Source: Ctena decussata (Eukaryota > Mollusca > Bivalvia > Lucinida > Lucinidae). Taken from it: a stretch of 64,000 bases of DNA. The notes under the pieces are model-generated. The model made no database searches. It saw only the letters and a program-made list of their open reading frames with translations, and was not told the origin of the DNA. Below, piece after piece: positions 21,951 through 34,421 of this stretch (positions within the stretch are counted from its first letter, which is position 1; every line of letters starts with the position of its first letter). A program made the position numbers and the translations under genes. The stretch lies in assembly GCA_963989385.1 (NCBI GenBank), contig OZ022511.1, positions 29,754,503 to 29,818,502 on the forward strand, written 5' to 3'.

Positions 21951-23246
21951 GATGTCAATATACGCGGTAAATAATGTTGGCAATTTTCTCAAGTTATGAT
22001 TAAAAAGCCAGACTGTTTTGGTCCGTTTGACGCATCAGTAAATTTGGAATACCCCAAGAAGGTAAATGTCATTTATAAAGTGTTCTTAGTGTAATGTACA
22101 AGTCTCAATCATCTTTGCATGCAAAAATATGCATGATCGCATCAATGACAAAATGTGTATTTATCGCATTATCGAACGAAACACCGATTGTTTTCATAAG
22201 GACCACATTATAGAAACATATATTTGTAAAATAACATCTTCGAAGCGGATCTGCACTGGAGATAAATACTAAAAAATCTTCATTTTACAGGACACTGCAT
22301 GTATCGATTGTTGTACAGTGACTTGGTATGCTGTCGTACAGACAACTGCGATTTTCAAGAATTTTTCTGTACAGTCACTTGTATATAGTATCTGCTTCTT
22401 TTACCATGTTTACGATAAACCACAGCGCCAGCTGACCTTCAATCACATCGAAAGCAAATATTACCACCACTACAGCCGTATTCGCCTCCTATCTGATGTA
22501 GACGACCCTTTGTGGCGTATGTCAGCATCTGGTCCATTCCATATGCATGCGTTTAAACCAAGTTCTTCAAAAACTTTGTATCTCAGTAACCACTCAGCAA
22601 AAAACATTCATACTTGGACCAAAGGTACCTTGGAGGGTCAGCTTTCATTTCATGACTCCTAGCCCCAGGGTCCTTGCCTGGGTGTGGCTAGCTATCAAAA
22701 TCTTGGACACCTTAAAAAGTGCTGGTTTTTTTCTGCTTATCTATTTCAAACACAACTTGCGCTTAATCTTGGTCAGTCATCAGTGAACCATGTGACATTG
22801 TCTTATGGTATTATGACCTCAAGGCTGTGGTGACCTACATTTCATGGTTAAATGACTTTGCCTTATAACTTAAAGACTTTTGTATCTATGAACTTCATTT
22901 TTGTATACGAGTTGGTATGACCAGATCTTACTGGATTTTGTCTGACATGTTATTTTTGTCTTGTTTTCCTGCACATAAAATGACCAAGAAAACTCCCCGT
23001 CACAAATTAATTCCACCTATCATCACGGTGTTACTACCAATTTCCTGTGTACGGACCTGCATTTAACAAAGTTCACTCGGATATTGCGCATGTCACTGGC
23101 GTACAAAACGTAACCTCAAAATGTAACGTTTCGACGCTTGACAATCAGTTTATGGCATATCTATGACTTTCAATAAGATACACATTGAAAATTATCAAGC
23201 TTAAAATACTATTTCTGTAAAAGGAATCGCTGACATAAAGATAAAT
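21951..23246. other. No gene recognised
   Basis: A 114-codon frame at 22318-22662 has unremarkable composition and no family match. Around 22560-22990 the wording resembles molluscan intronic repeats (GACCTCAAGGCTGTGGTGACC) but I cannot place it. Confidence 0.4.
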
Positions 23247-23830
23247 GAGCCGCGGCACAATATTCCATACAGTTTCCCCAGTGCGCACCGTTAAGACTCA
23301 GACCAGCCTTTGCGCCTGCGCAGTCTGATCAGAGTCTTCGCTCGCCACTCCCAGAGAAGGATGATCAGACTGCGCAGAGTCTTCGCTGAGCGCACATGTG
23401 AAAATGTAGGAAATGATGTGCCCCGACTCAGAGCCGAGACACGACATTTTCGTTTCGCTTTTGCTTAACGTCCCAGTAAACAATTTTTCAGTCAAGTCGG
23501 GACGGAGTCACCACTTCCGGGGTATCACCAGTATCTTTTGGGAGTAAATGTGCCTAGCTCAAGAACATAACACGGCGCCTCGAGTGAGGATCGAACCCCG
23601 ACCTCTCGCTCCGGAGTCCGAGGCTCTATCACTAGGCCACAGCGCTCCCCAAGGCACGAAATTAATCAGTTTTTGCTGGGCGCTCATTGCATAACTACGG
23701 ATCGTTGGGCTGCCTTATGTAGCCAGCGAAGACTGTGATAAGACTGCACGAATGCACATACTGATCTGAGTCTTCGCTGAGCGTACATGTGAAATTGAAG
23801 GAATTATCGTGTGTCATGCATGTGTGTGTG
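23247..23830. repeat. MITE-P-like pieces interrupted by a SINE
   Basis: GAGCCGCGGCAC at 23247 and GATCAGACTGCGCAGAGTCTT near 23365 are MITE-P-like. A second piece with GATCTGAGTCTTCGCTGAGCG lies at about 23760-23785. A tRNA-derived SINE (23470-23650) separates them, which suggests insertion into an older MITE. Confidence 0.6.
23470..23650 (-). mobile_element. tRNA-derived SINE, family C
   Basis: The minus-strand head at about 23575-23650 has A-box TGGCCTAGTGATAG and B-box GGGTTCGATCCT. The distal end carries TTAACGTCCCAGTAAACAA, also present at the 46.27-kb copy. It is not a working tRNA because the acceptor stem does not pair. Confidence 0.7.
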
Positions 23831-23982
23831 TCTTCTGAGAAAGTACACTGTGATACAACGGTACTAGTATTATAGAGCGAAAGCTATTTTGTCGATGCTT
23901 TTACTTGTAGATTCGGCAATGTAATTGGTGTATGACTATTTTATCAACGCGCTATGTGCATATTTGTTTCTAATTTCCAAAG

Positions 23983-24590
23983 TACATGCATTGTTGAGTC
24001 ACAATATGCTACCATGCACAAAACGCTACCGATATAGCATTTTGTGTATCCCTGCCTACACAAAATGCTATCTCAAAATTTGGGAACATATTGTGAAGGT
24101 ATCATATATGCCCTACACAATATGCTCCATCTAACATGAAATTGAGGGACCAAAATTTCCCCGGCGTCCATTCCGTCCAGCTTCAGATCAGAGGGTTCCG
24201 ACAAATTTTACCATAATGATTGCAAAACTCATTGTTGGAAAATGGGGAGGGGGGGTCTGACCCCCGTCTCCCGCCCCTGTATCCGCGCATGGGTACGATA
24301 ATGTCAACTAAGACCGGGGTTGCCTTAAACATGTGTTTCTGAGTCCAAGTCATTAAGTCGAGCTTAAAAGTGATACTTTTTCCTGGTAGAGCATATTGTG
24401 TATCCTCGAACGACTGGAGTCAAATAACATATGTGTCCTACCTACACAAAACGCTACCAGAAAGCATTTTGGGTACACTGCCTACACAATATGCTTTTTG
24501 GTAGCATTTTGTGTAGGCGGGGATACATAAAATGCTATCACGGTAGCGTTTTGTGTATGGCAGCCTATTGTGGCTCAACAATGCATGTAT
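23983..24590. mobile_element. Fold-back element of alternating 14-mer motifs
   Basis: The left arm (23983-24129) and right arm (24388-24590) are inverted copies, both ending at ACATGCATTGTTGAG. Within them TACACAAAATGCTA, or a close variant, occurs about twelve times in alternating direction. The loop (24130-24387) contains the point where the window-start homology begins. No ORF is present. Confidence 0.75.
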
Positions 24591-24710
24591 GTATGCTTTA
24601 CGTTCATGGCATCAAAGGCGGTAAACCAGTATCTCAAACTGCTCATCAAATGCTGCCATGTAAGTCTCATGAAATCGACGACTGAGGTTCTAAAAGTGTA
24701 TTCTTTCTGT

Positions 24711-25022
24711 TGTTGTTGTTGTTGTTGTTTTGTTGCTTTGCGTCCACGGTAAACAGCTATGGTCATGCCGGGACGGTCAGTTAACCTAACAACACTATTC
24801 CTGGGCAAGCTTAGACCTCCTAAGCGGTTAACCAGTACTAAGTGTCCATACTTTCACCAGTAACTGACAACTGCCCTTCTTGAATCAGTGGAAGGGGGAA
24901 AATGACCGTAGAAAAGATTTCATGATCAATTTCCACGAAAGTATGTGGCCGGACTGGGTATCGAACCCGGTGCCTCTGGTTCTTCAGTCAGACGCGCTAC
25001 CGACTGCGCTACGCGGCCCGGC
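24711..25022 (-). mobile_element. tRNA-derived SINE, family A (duplicate of 451-762)
   Basis: Same insertion as in copy 1: identical TSD GTATTCTTTCTGT at 24698-24710 and 25023-25035. The SINE therefore predates the duplication. Confidence 0.88.
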
Positions 25023-25671
25023 GTATTCTTTCTGTCCGCGACAACTGTCTTATATGAGACAAAACTGTGGTTGTCAGTAGCTGAAAGAAACAAATGTTGG
25101 CGTACCACCAGTAAACTATTCGGGTCCAAACTTGATTAAAGGATTTATATTCTGAATTCTGGAAGTAAAAAAATGTCGAAGGGTCGTCGCTGTCGAAACG
25201 AAATGCATTAACTCAGCTTGATGAAAATCAACTCGATCCGAGTCACTGTACAAAGATAATAGCGGGTCACTGTACAATTTCTAAGCTGTCTTCTGCAAGT
25301 GACTGTACGAATATCAATCGATGAACAACTCAGCATTTCATCACTTTTATTCAGCCCAAACATAAAAAACCGAGGTTCTACCGTTAACCTCAGATATTTT
25401 AAAGACCAATACTCATTTGCTGAAAAGATAACAGTTTATTTGTGCCTTGACACGAGAATACACGACCCTTCACATGAACGAAATTGTGTGCTGTTTTGCG
25501 TGTTCAAATGATCAAGAACTTGTGTGTGCACAACTTGAGGAAAAACATAAAGCATTCATCCTCTGAAGTTCTTCGTATATTATAAGCAATCCATAGAAAT
25601 CGCAATAAGCAAGATAATATTGAAATTAAAGAAACCATCGTCATGTTTACTTAGTACTCTCTCCGTGTATC

Positions 25672-25757
25672 GCTTTACATCAAGTGTCAGATTCTCACTG
25701 TACAGAATCACAGGAGACGATACAATCTCAAACACTGTACATTTCCGCTCCGACACT
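25672..25757 (+). repeat. 86-bp dispersed repeat R1 (in duplication)
   Basis: Counterpart of 1408-1493 with a few substitutions. Confidence 0.75.
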
Positions 25758-25922
25758 GTGGTACCGATACGGGCGAAAAGGGCGTTAGGGCATATGTGGG
25801 TATTGGTGACTCAGACCAGTCTGTGTTTTTGCACAACAACAAGAGCATTACTGTTAGCCTGACGACTCTCACATGTGTTACCAGACTTTTGGACTGCACA
25901 GTTGTCAAGGGATTTGTTTTAC

Positions 25923-25992
25923 GCCGTAGTCCAGTTGTTATAGCGCATAACTATTGCACAGAAAGTCGCGGGTTCGAATCCCGGCCCGGCCA
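25923..25992 (+). repeat. tRNA-like SINE head (duplicate of 1658-1726)
   Basis: B-box GGTTCGAATCC is retained. One base differs in the presumed anticodon arm (CATAACTATT here, CATAGCTATT in copy 1). Confidence 0.55.
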
Positions 25993-26823
25993 ACGACTGA
26001 AAAAAGATTAACCTCTTGATACATGACTGCATGACTTCGACTATGGACCACACACTCGCGATTGAGATTGAGCTATGCCATCACAGTCCGAAGTAGGCAT
26101 CCCGGCGTTTACATCTGTGTCCAGTGATCAAAATTAATTTTCACTTTTATTCCCCAGTATTGAGACTGATTAGTCAAGCAATCAGACTGTGCGAAAGCGC
26201 AGGCTGATCTCAATCGTCCCTTATCCCCACTAGTTTCAAAGTTCAATGCAGATGATTTTCCCCATGTTGCTTTGCCTTTTACGAATGCTTTCTTACACTA
26301 ACAGTTTGATCTCATTTTCTTTTTGACTACAAAGGCATTTGTAATCCACATTTTTTTCATTAATGGAATTGTAAGACCCTGGAGCAGATCATAATACTAC
26401 GTTTTCGACAAATTTCTAATATACATTTATTTCTTGTTTGTTTGTAACCAGTCTCTTCAATTGGCCATTTGGTAAATACGCTAATGAGCTACGATATGCA
26501 AAATCGGTGCTAAACGTATTTGCGCCCAGTAGAGGCTCAGACAAGCCCGAACATCCACGCAGTCTGATCAAAGCCTTTGCTGTTCGCTAACATATATGGA
26601 TCCTAACAAATCTTCAGACACTACTTGAAGGCTGCACGAGTTCATAGTCTGCCTTGGTTTGCCTTTTATCTTTGCTGTTCGGATATACGTGAAGCACATT
26701 CTTCTGTGACGGGGATCAAATAAACATGACGCAACTGCACTTGTGAGAGCAGTACACTCCAATTCTGAGCAATTGCATTTTATTTTCTTACATCTCCTAT
26801 ATTCACACCTGTTTTCAAGGATG

Positions 26824-26948
26824 TTGCGAAACGAAAAAGAGCCGTTACTAAACGAAAAAGAGTCATTACTACCAAAGGACCTGGTCATCAGGTCGTTTGG
26901 TAACTGTGACTCTTTTTCGTTTAGTATCAACTCTTTTTCGTTTCGTAC
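26824..26948. repeat. Palindromic ACGAAAAAGAG fold-back (duplicate of 2559-2683)
   Basis: Arms of about 60 bp in inverse orientation. This copy keeps slightly better arm pairing (CTTTTTCGTTTAG here against CTTTTTCATTTAG in copy 1). Confidence 0.8.
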
Positions 26949-27634
26949 TGCTCTTGTATATAGTTAATCAGGGGTGGCATTTTCAGCGGAAGTCCAGAGG
27001 GTGGATTTTTATGTTCAGATAATTTTTGTTATGTGTACTATATTAACAGATAAGTTGTTTTCACACCAGAACTGCATCACCAAAGCTACGAAGTACTTCA
27101 GCGTTTTTTTTTTTGTTTTTTTTTGTACTAGAAGTGACACAAGTAAGACACTTTGACATATATTGCGCCGTTGCTAAAACAGTATTTACGGTGCCAAATT
27201 GTCCAAAATATGAAGAAAATTGTGATTTTTTTCATGCATGTAGCTATATAATAAAAGCATAATTGACCTGATATTAGGGAATATTGTTCCTCTTTGAGAT
27301 ATTTACGGACGCTGCAAGCTGGCGTCCTTCGATATCCCAGCTCAGAAAAGTATTTCCCAAACCTCGCGTCCTCGGGGAAATATTCGGGAAATAGACCTTT
27401 TCTTTGAGATTTGATTACAACAGCATATCATTTCACCTTACATTTCACATAATAAATTCGAACGCAAATGGATCCGATCTATAACCGTCGTAATACTGAC
27501 TTTTATGCAAGTCCTTTTCGTTATCATTCATTCGACCAAATTCAATTCTTTATTCACTCTAGGTTAACAAGGGTTTAACAAGTGTCAGTATGATAATCGG
27601 ACTGGCATAGCTTGTTGAGGATTGTACTTATGAA

Positions 27635-27910
27635 CGCCTTACTGTAAAAATCCGAAGATATTACGGTAGAATTACTGGAAACCAGCTGCCAGTCCATTTC
27701 CCGTTATTTTACGGGGATCTGCCTGTAGATCATTGTTGGAAAACACGCTATGGTAACTGGCCGTGCTCGAAAATACCTTCAAAGTGTTGAAGGGTTATAT
27801 GACCAAACTAAAACTGATTCTATCCTATCCTACTCTGTTGACGATTCCTGTAATTTTTACGGGCATCCGTAAAGTTTACGGGAAACGGACTGGCAGCTCG
27901 CATACAAACT
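27635..27910. repeat. Fold-back with AGCTGCCAGTCC arms (duplicate of 3365-3640)
   Basis: Same arms and TTACGG motifs as copy 1, with three or four substitutions. Confidence 0.65.
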
Positions 27911-28728
27911 TCTCCGATTGCCCTTGGGCAAACGACGGAATGCGGGGAATCAGTGGAAAACCAGCGCTGATTCTGTGCAGTTATTCATTTCGCAAAATTC
28001 TCATCTCGCCGGTTGCTAATGAAGCGCTTGAATGACTGAAATAGAACAGAATAGTAGAAAGATGAAAAGTCGCCGAGCCACCCGGTACACGATGAGAGAG
28101 AGTGCGCGCGCGCGCCTGTGATTGTATTAAATCTGATGGACAGAAAAATCTTGGAGAAAGTAAAAAAAATAATCAGATGAGATGGTCTGATCAGGGTCTA
28201 CATTGGTAGCCTTTCATTCGCCTAATAGTAAGGACAGGTATTTTAAATTTCAGGCTGTAACTGGTCATGGCATTTATTTATCTATTTATCATTATTATTA
28301 GTAAGAAATTACGAATACGATCGACTTGCGTTATTGTTGCACAAGCACGTCTTATTGTCATCGATCAGCGTACTGAATTGTCATTATCTTAACTGTTTGA
28401 GTTTAAGTGATTCAGACAAAAACATGAATGTCCGTCATCAACAGGGTTATAAATGACGATTTATGTCCAATATTATGAAGAGCTTGAACTGTCAGATTTG
28501 ACAAATATAAACTAGTACCCCGTCGATACGACAATTTAGTATAATAAATAAATGATGTTTAGAGATATGCTAATTAAGTGAGCAAACGAGACAATTTCTG
28601 TTTTGATTTCTGACCGTGACTTTAATCGGATTTCTTTAACAAATTTGTTTGAAAAGGACTACTTCAAATCATTTAGATTCAAACAGAAAATTATATTAGT
28701 CAATATAAGCGAAGTTCAATGCAACAGC

Positions 28729-28947
28729 ATGGCTGCTGCCGCAGCCGGAGATATGAAATTTTTACCGTTCAAATCACACGCAAGCAATTCAAAAGTGAGA
28801 ATAACTCGAAATAAGCTTGAATTGGATATGTCTATGGGCGATTTTTATCCTGGTGAAGGTCATCGTGCTTTATTCAAGTATGATAATAGTGATTCATCGT
28901 GCAAAGTAACAGTCATAGTGGGTTCAAGACGAGACGAAGCTTCATAG
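28729..28947 (+). CDS. Hypothetical 72-aa ORF in duplication copy 2
   Basis: Same protein as 4419-4637 except Ser to Ala (HRALFKY). Here the upstream in-frame TAA of copy 1 reads TTA, so the frame opens a further 42 codons to 28603. No AG acceptor or Kozak context clearly chooses between starts. I kept the ATG shared by both copies. Unknown function. Confidence 0.3.
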   Translation: MAAAAAGDMKFLPFKSHASNSKVRITRNKLELDMSMGDFYPGEGHRALFKYDNSDSSCKVTVIVGSRRDEAS

Positions 28948-29010
28948 CTATATGGGAAGCTGTTTTATTGGCTTTCGCCTATTTCTGGATATCATTAATT
29001 CGAGTTTTGT

Positions 29011-29157
29011 TTTTGGATATGAAACATCTATTTATGGTTATTCAAAAAATAATATTGGATTATCCTAAATTATTTTAAAAACTATCCAAAAATAATCTAT
29101 GATAATCCAATATTATTTTTAGATAACCATTAGTAGATGTTTGCATATCCAAAAATG
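29011..29157. repeat. AT-rich palindromic MITE (duplicate of 4703-4853)
   Basis: Inverted arms as in copy 1, lacking the 12-bp internal duplication. Confidence 0.75.
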
Positions 29158-29520
29158 AACTATGGATATCGGACATTTAAAAAATCGGAAATATGAAGTT
29201 AAATGTGCTCTCAATATTGCAGGATTATTTATATAAGACAGGGGCGGGTACAACAAGGACGTGTGCTAAGCCCTCATATACACGTGTGCAGTATTTGCAG
29301 TTGGGTGACATTCTTTCTCCCTCTCTCTCTCCCTTTCTCTCTCTCGCTCTCTCTCTCTGGCAAGCTGCCAGATATAGACTGACATATTGTTTCAAAGAGT
29401 CATCAGCCCAAAAATCGTTTGCATGACTCAGTCAGTTGGTCTGTTTTGCTCTACTTGGTATTGTTTCCTGCTAAATTGTGAATGACCAGACCAGACTTTG
29501 CAATTGTTGTCTGCGCATCC

Positions 29521-29600
29521 TTATCAGTTCAGTTCAATTCAATTCTCTTAACGACGTTCCCCAAGTGGCTCAGCGGTACATAGCCATAATTGCACGCACT
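29521..29600 (+). repeat. Repeat ending CGACGTTCCCCAAGTGGCTC
   Basis: TCAGTTCAGTTCAATTC followed by CGACGTTCCCCAAGTGGCTC is found inverted at 45587-45650. It may be one end of a dispersed element. The 164-codon frame over this region begins before the repeat and runs into the next element, so it is not a gene. Confidence 0.6.
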
Positions 29601-29839
29601 TGTCGCCGTGTGTCCGTCCAATCATATCCTCATCATTACCTGTACACGTATGGGTGGCACGATAAGAGCATTGATATTGACGGTTATAATCAGTCGTCGG
29701 TAACCGTTATCTTGCGTAAAGGACACCTGCACTTTAGTAGCATAGAAAACCGTAAGACTGTCTGCTTTAGATTGAAAAGACACACATTCCAGTCAGTCCG
29801 ATTTCGCGTTATTATGAAACTTGCCATAATATGCTCTTC

Positions 29840-30665
29840 AAAACATTGTAGGTATTACTCAAGAGCAGTAAAGGCTGGAGCCTTGATACTTCATAGGTGC
29901 ATAAACCATAAAAATCAGCAGACCCTTATTTTCTTTTGGCCCCAACTTCGAAGAAATTGGGGGTGCATATAGCTTTTCGTTTGTCAGTTTTTCCGATTAT
30001 ATGCACGTCCGTTACGTCCGTCCGTAACACTTTAATTATCCTCTGTAACTTAGGAACTGTAAATACTGGGATCTTGATATTTCATAGGTGAAAAAAGTAT
30101 CTAGAAATTAGTGGACACATATGTTTTTCTTTTCCGACGGCCATGTGCTTTCAGAGTTATGCCCCTTTTCCAAACAAATAAATGAAAGTTTGTTTGAAAA
30201 AATTTGGAATAAGTGTTAGAGTACATCGTTCGATTTTGGCATACTGATAGGGCCTAAGGTATACATTATCCAGATAATTTGTTGGCTAATTATGTAAATA
30301 TCTGACTGAATTGTGGCATTTATTGGCTTTGACATTGTCCACATTTATATCTGTTTGACCCGGGTATTTCATCTTGGTCATACTAATAATGATATCATAC
30401 TAATAGCATTTGGTGTATCAATCATTCTAATGATGGTTACGTTATGTTGCATTCATTATTGATAGAGTTATGTCCCGTTTTTCTCTGTTCATAATATTTA
30501 AGGGTTGATCTGTAACTCAAGAATCATACCTGCTTTGGCCTTGATATTTCATAGAAGGGTAGAACATAAGAAATTAGCAGACCTGTATTTTAGTTTATTT
30601 TCATTGACTTTGTTAGGGTCAGGTATATAGTTGGAGGCATAGTGTTTTACAAACACATTGTATAG
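29840..30665 (+). repeat. Hairpin plus GTCC-led tandem-repeat element G
   Basis: A hairpin CCCCAACTTCGAAGAAATTGGGG-type stem (about 29940-29962) is followed by TATATGCACGTCCGTTACG and a short GTCC run (about 30005-30027). Diverged repeats of ATCTTGATATTTCATAGGTG wording follow at about 29885, 30072 and 30541. It closes near the 3-prime hairpin GTGTTTTACAAACAC (about 30642-30656). Same architecture as the 55.7-kb element. Confidence 0.6.
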
Positions 30666-33507
30666 TTGCTCACCATATGGTAGCCAGTAGTCGCAGTCTG
30701 GCAGTAGGCAAAATGAGACAAGGCCAGGTTGCAAGAAGTTCGGACATCGGTTGCAACCTGGACACTTCTTATTCGTATTGTTGGAGTAGCCAAGTATCGG
30801 GAAAGATATAGGCATTTTCACGCGCATACTATCATATCGCGTGCGCAATCTGACACATATGCATATGATACCAAATAAAAGATGTATCTGAAAAATAATG
30901 GACTGATTGGAGATACACTTGAAATAACATCCTTCTGACGTAACCCTGGAAGCAACTAATACCCTATTGCAAAACAGAATATCAGACTTACATTAGAACA
31001 ATCAATATTTTCAACATTAGAACGCCATGAGGCAGTACTAAATGCATTTATGTGGCTCCTAAATGTTTTCCGAAGGTTAATTTGCCCCTAGATAATTATA
31101 TTTTCTTCGCAAAGATTTACAATGTCGTGACAACATCCGCTTTAGGTAACAGATACAAATATTCCATTGAGGTACTCCGAGGTATTTTGAATAATCCTTT
31201 TTAAGGCTCATACAGGCCCAAATAAAGGGACATTGATTCAGATGCAGGGATGTCTTCACTAAGTAACCAAAATAGCACTGCAAACATACATAATGGTTAA
31301 GATATTCTCATTCAAGTGTCAGCTGGTATAAACGTGGCTTTAAGCGTTTTTTTTTGTTTCCAACGTCTTTGGATTTTCTGAGGGGGGCTTACAAAGTGTT
31401 CTATTCCCTACCCCAACCCTTCACCCTTCAACCTTCACCCCTCCCCACGCACCTTCGCCAATAGGTATTTCTAATACGGCAATAAAATACACACCGTCGT
31501 TGTTTTTAAAATATAAAAACCAAATCTCCACAGTTTTTAACAATAATAAACAATACATTAAATGAAATTAAATGCTTTTCTATACAGAGAAATTTCGTGT
31601 TTGAAAATACATTATTTACATATTAACAGTCTGATGTTCTGCTGCTCCAATTAAATTACATTTACGTATATCAGACAGATTTGGAAAAACCTAGTAAGAC
31701 TAATTTTGTACATTTAAAGTTTTTTTTCCTGAGTTTTCTAAAGTTCAAGGGCATTCAGCACGTCGTTTCGCAGGTATATGGCAGAGTTGTTAACAAAAAT
31801 GTCAAGTTTTAAAGTAAAACTGAGGGTCATGTGGCATGGGACTTCCCCAAATAATGGTGACTCTTCTCATTTATCAAACAAAATCTAAATGCAACTGTAA
31901 TTCTCGGTTTTCTTACTTCTGTTCGCACGCAAAGTTAGTTGCTATAACAAAGCAATATCTTATAGTAATTCAGTAGACTGGGCCCACCAACACATGGGTC
32001 ATACAAAGACAGAGACCTTTGTTAAAGTCTCATTTAAACGACCGGATGAGCGGAGGTCAACATGTGACCCCGAAATAATAGCCTGGTTCGTAAGCCACCT
32101 TACCAGAGCCACTCCCAAAACAATTATAAATTATGAGTCTGTAGTCTTTTGAAGCAAAAATCAGAAATAAAACTGGATCAAAACAGGCGGGCTTGACCTA
32201 AATCATGAGATTTACTTTCGGAGCAGAAATATGTGGAAATATAACATTTGTAGTGGTTGGGATTTAAAAAAAACTGTAAGAATGATTATGTACATGTGGC
32301 GGTAAATTGATTGAAATGTAGACTATGATATTTGAAAAGATTTAAAAAAAAACACATAATATGCGTATGAATATTTTATTCTGAAAACCGCATTTACTCC
32401 AATACCCCAAAGGCTCGGACAGCCCGTATAAGCAGACCTTCTAGAGTTTGCTCAGACTGGTGGGCAGCCACGTCACGGCCTACATGTACATTGCTTCCAA
32501 GCATTTCATAAATTTGCCACTAAATCAGTATAAAACAGACAAAGGATAATGCTATGGTTGTGGCGTTAAATGGTCAAATACTTAGACCAAGATATTAAGA
32601 AAAAGAAAACGTTTGAATACAGTAAGGATCTTTAATTTCTCACCTTCCTAAATGAATAAGACAGCCCGTATGCGCAGACATTTCAGGGATTGCTCAGACT
32701 GATTTTGTTGAGCAGGCTGATCAAGGTCTACCAGGCTTGCCAACAGTTTTAAGAAATATCCATAGACCAGGCAAAATCACTGTTAGAATTTCCACTATAT
32801 ATGTTTTACGAATTTAAAAAACAGTTCTGATGCGTAACCGAGAATTCCACTTTTCTCTACGGTTGATTGCCCATTTTACCACATAAACAATATTTTGCAC
32901 CAGCTTACTGCTTACTGATACACCTAACCATTACAGCTTTAGAGCTATTGACATAAGCAGTTACCATTGAAAAGAAACTAAATTCAGCTGAGTCCTATGT
33001 CTGATTAGACTATCAGCTAATTTCTCCCAAACGTTCTGGCAGAACTTAAAATACTGTTGCCCTAAACAAGCTAACCGTAGTCTGCAGTATTTGCTCAGAC
33101 ATGTCTGTCCCAATATTTGGTAACGTAAAGTGTTATTGATAAAGGTACAGCCAAAATACGTCGACTGTTTGAATTTAAACTTCTTCACCGTTATCCCACA
33201 AGAGTTCAATTACGATGTTTTCCAATGACGCGAGAGACGACATTCAATGGTTGTATCGATTTACTTTTGCAAAGTAGTTTTCAACAGAGTCCGTCCCACT
33301 GTAGTAAAGTATTGAAGCTATAAATAGACACAGGTATACCCGCATGGACCAGAAATAATGAATGCACTGCGGGGAGAAAAAAATGAGCGGAATATATCAA
33401 CATTATGTCCGTTAGATTATATATATTTAAAATGTTTTGTTGTTGATTTGTCAGTCTGTAATTGTCTTTTAAATTTGTCAGGTTTTGTTTATTTTAAACA
33501 CGGTCCA
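30666..33507. other. No gene recognised
   Basis: A short inverted repeat CCAGGTTGCA/TGCAACCTGG lies near 30725-30762. Two related segments at about 32400-32480 and 32655-32740 share ACAGCCCGTATGCGCAGAC wording with MITE-P relatives. Scattered short frames on both strands show no domain or splice framing. Confidence 0.45.
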
Positions 33508-33692
33508 TATACAGTACAACCTGTATTAAGCAAGCACCTAAGAGATAATCAAAATCTGCTTGCTTAAGACAGATGGTTGCTTAATACAGGTATATTTCAA
33601 TGTATTTATCTTTTTCGGAATATGAATGCATGCTTGCTTATTACAGCTTGTTTGCATGCTTAATAGAGGTGCCACTAAGGTTTTACTGTACA
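33508..33692. mobile_element. MITE with ACAGTA-AACC ends
   Basis: The left end ACAGTACAACCTGTATTAAG and the right end (inverse: ACAGTAAAACC then CCTCTATTAAGC) are inverted copies. A second internal stem pairs ACCTGTATTAAGCAAGC with TGCTTAATACAGGT. Length is about 185 bp and it is non-coding. Confidence 0.7.
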
Positions 33693-33734
33693 CGAAACGC
33701 TTCTCCGTTTCACGAAAAAAGTACCTTCAATAGA

Positions 33735-33890
33735 GCATGTGCAAACAGTTACGGCTCATATCAGCCTGCCCAGTTGCGCTGTCTGATCACAGTCTTCACT
33801 GTTCGCAGCAACAGTATATGAATCCTGATCAATCATTTTAGCGAGCTCAGAATACACCGATGCTGAACAGGCTGTTTGCACAAGCTGGGG
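33735..33890. repeat. MITE-P-like relic
   Basis: GGCTCATATCAGCCTGCCCA and GTCTGATCACAGTCTTCACTG are decayed MITE-P wording. The other arm is poorly preserved. Nothing else is seen up to 34421. Confidence 0.45.
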
Positions 33891-34421
33891 TCAATGACAA
33901 CTGTTCTATCTTATTTGACTGTTGTCTTATATTTGGTGGGCAAAATCCAAAAGGCTAGACAAGGCATTTCTGATATGTTTAGTTGACGATTATCGTAAGA
34001 CCTTGACGGGCAAAGCATCGTTATCAAAGCACAAGTCCTGTATTTAACCGTTTATTCATTCTGCAGCAAAGTCAGAAACATAGTACATGTATAACGCGGG
34101 GTGAGAAAAGGGACTTCAAGCCATGTGTGTACAGCACATATACTTAGCTGGCCTGAGCACATGTGCGAACTGCCTTCACTTTTTATATGTTGTTTCTCCA
34201 GGATTCGTAGACTGAATATTTAAACAGGGAAGACTCTCATCAGCCTGCGTGGCCGGGTTTTCTTGTTCGCACATGTTGAACGGTACCTTTTCACGCCGCT
34301 CGTGTTTTCTTTTGCTAATGTGCTATCTCAATGCAATATCCCTCAACCCAATCAAACAGTATTATAACAGAGTAAATCACAGCAGTATGTACACATTCGT
34401 AACGTCTCATTTATCTGATTG

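Larger units (their letters stand above)
24260..29354 (+). repeat. Segmental duplication, copy 2
   Basis: Matches 1-5054 from the first base of the window through the CT microsatellite, offset 24259 rising to about 24310 after indels. The true left boundary may lie further left, since copy 1 is cut by the window edge. The right boundary falls in the microsatellite at about 29354. Confidence 0.95.

Noticed and set aside
22318..22662. 114-codon frame as a gene
   Set aside because: No family features, no splice framing and surrounding repeat-like wording.
29478..29972. 164-codon open frame as a gene
   Set aside because: It crosses from a dispersed repeat into the hairpin/GTCC element G, has no domain and ends inside the hairpin.
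30549..30848. 99-codon Cys-containing frame (minus) as a zinc protein
   Set aside because: Spans the end of element G and a short inverted repeat; the Cys spacing fits no known finger and no second copy supports it.
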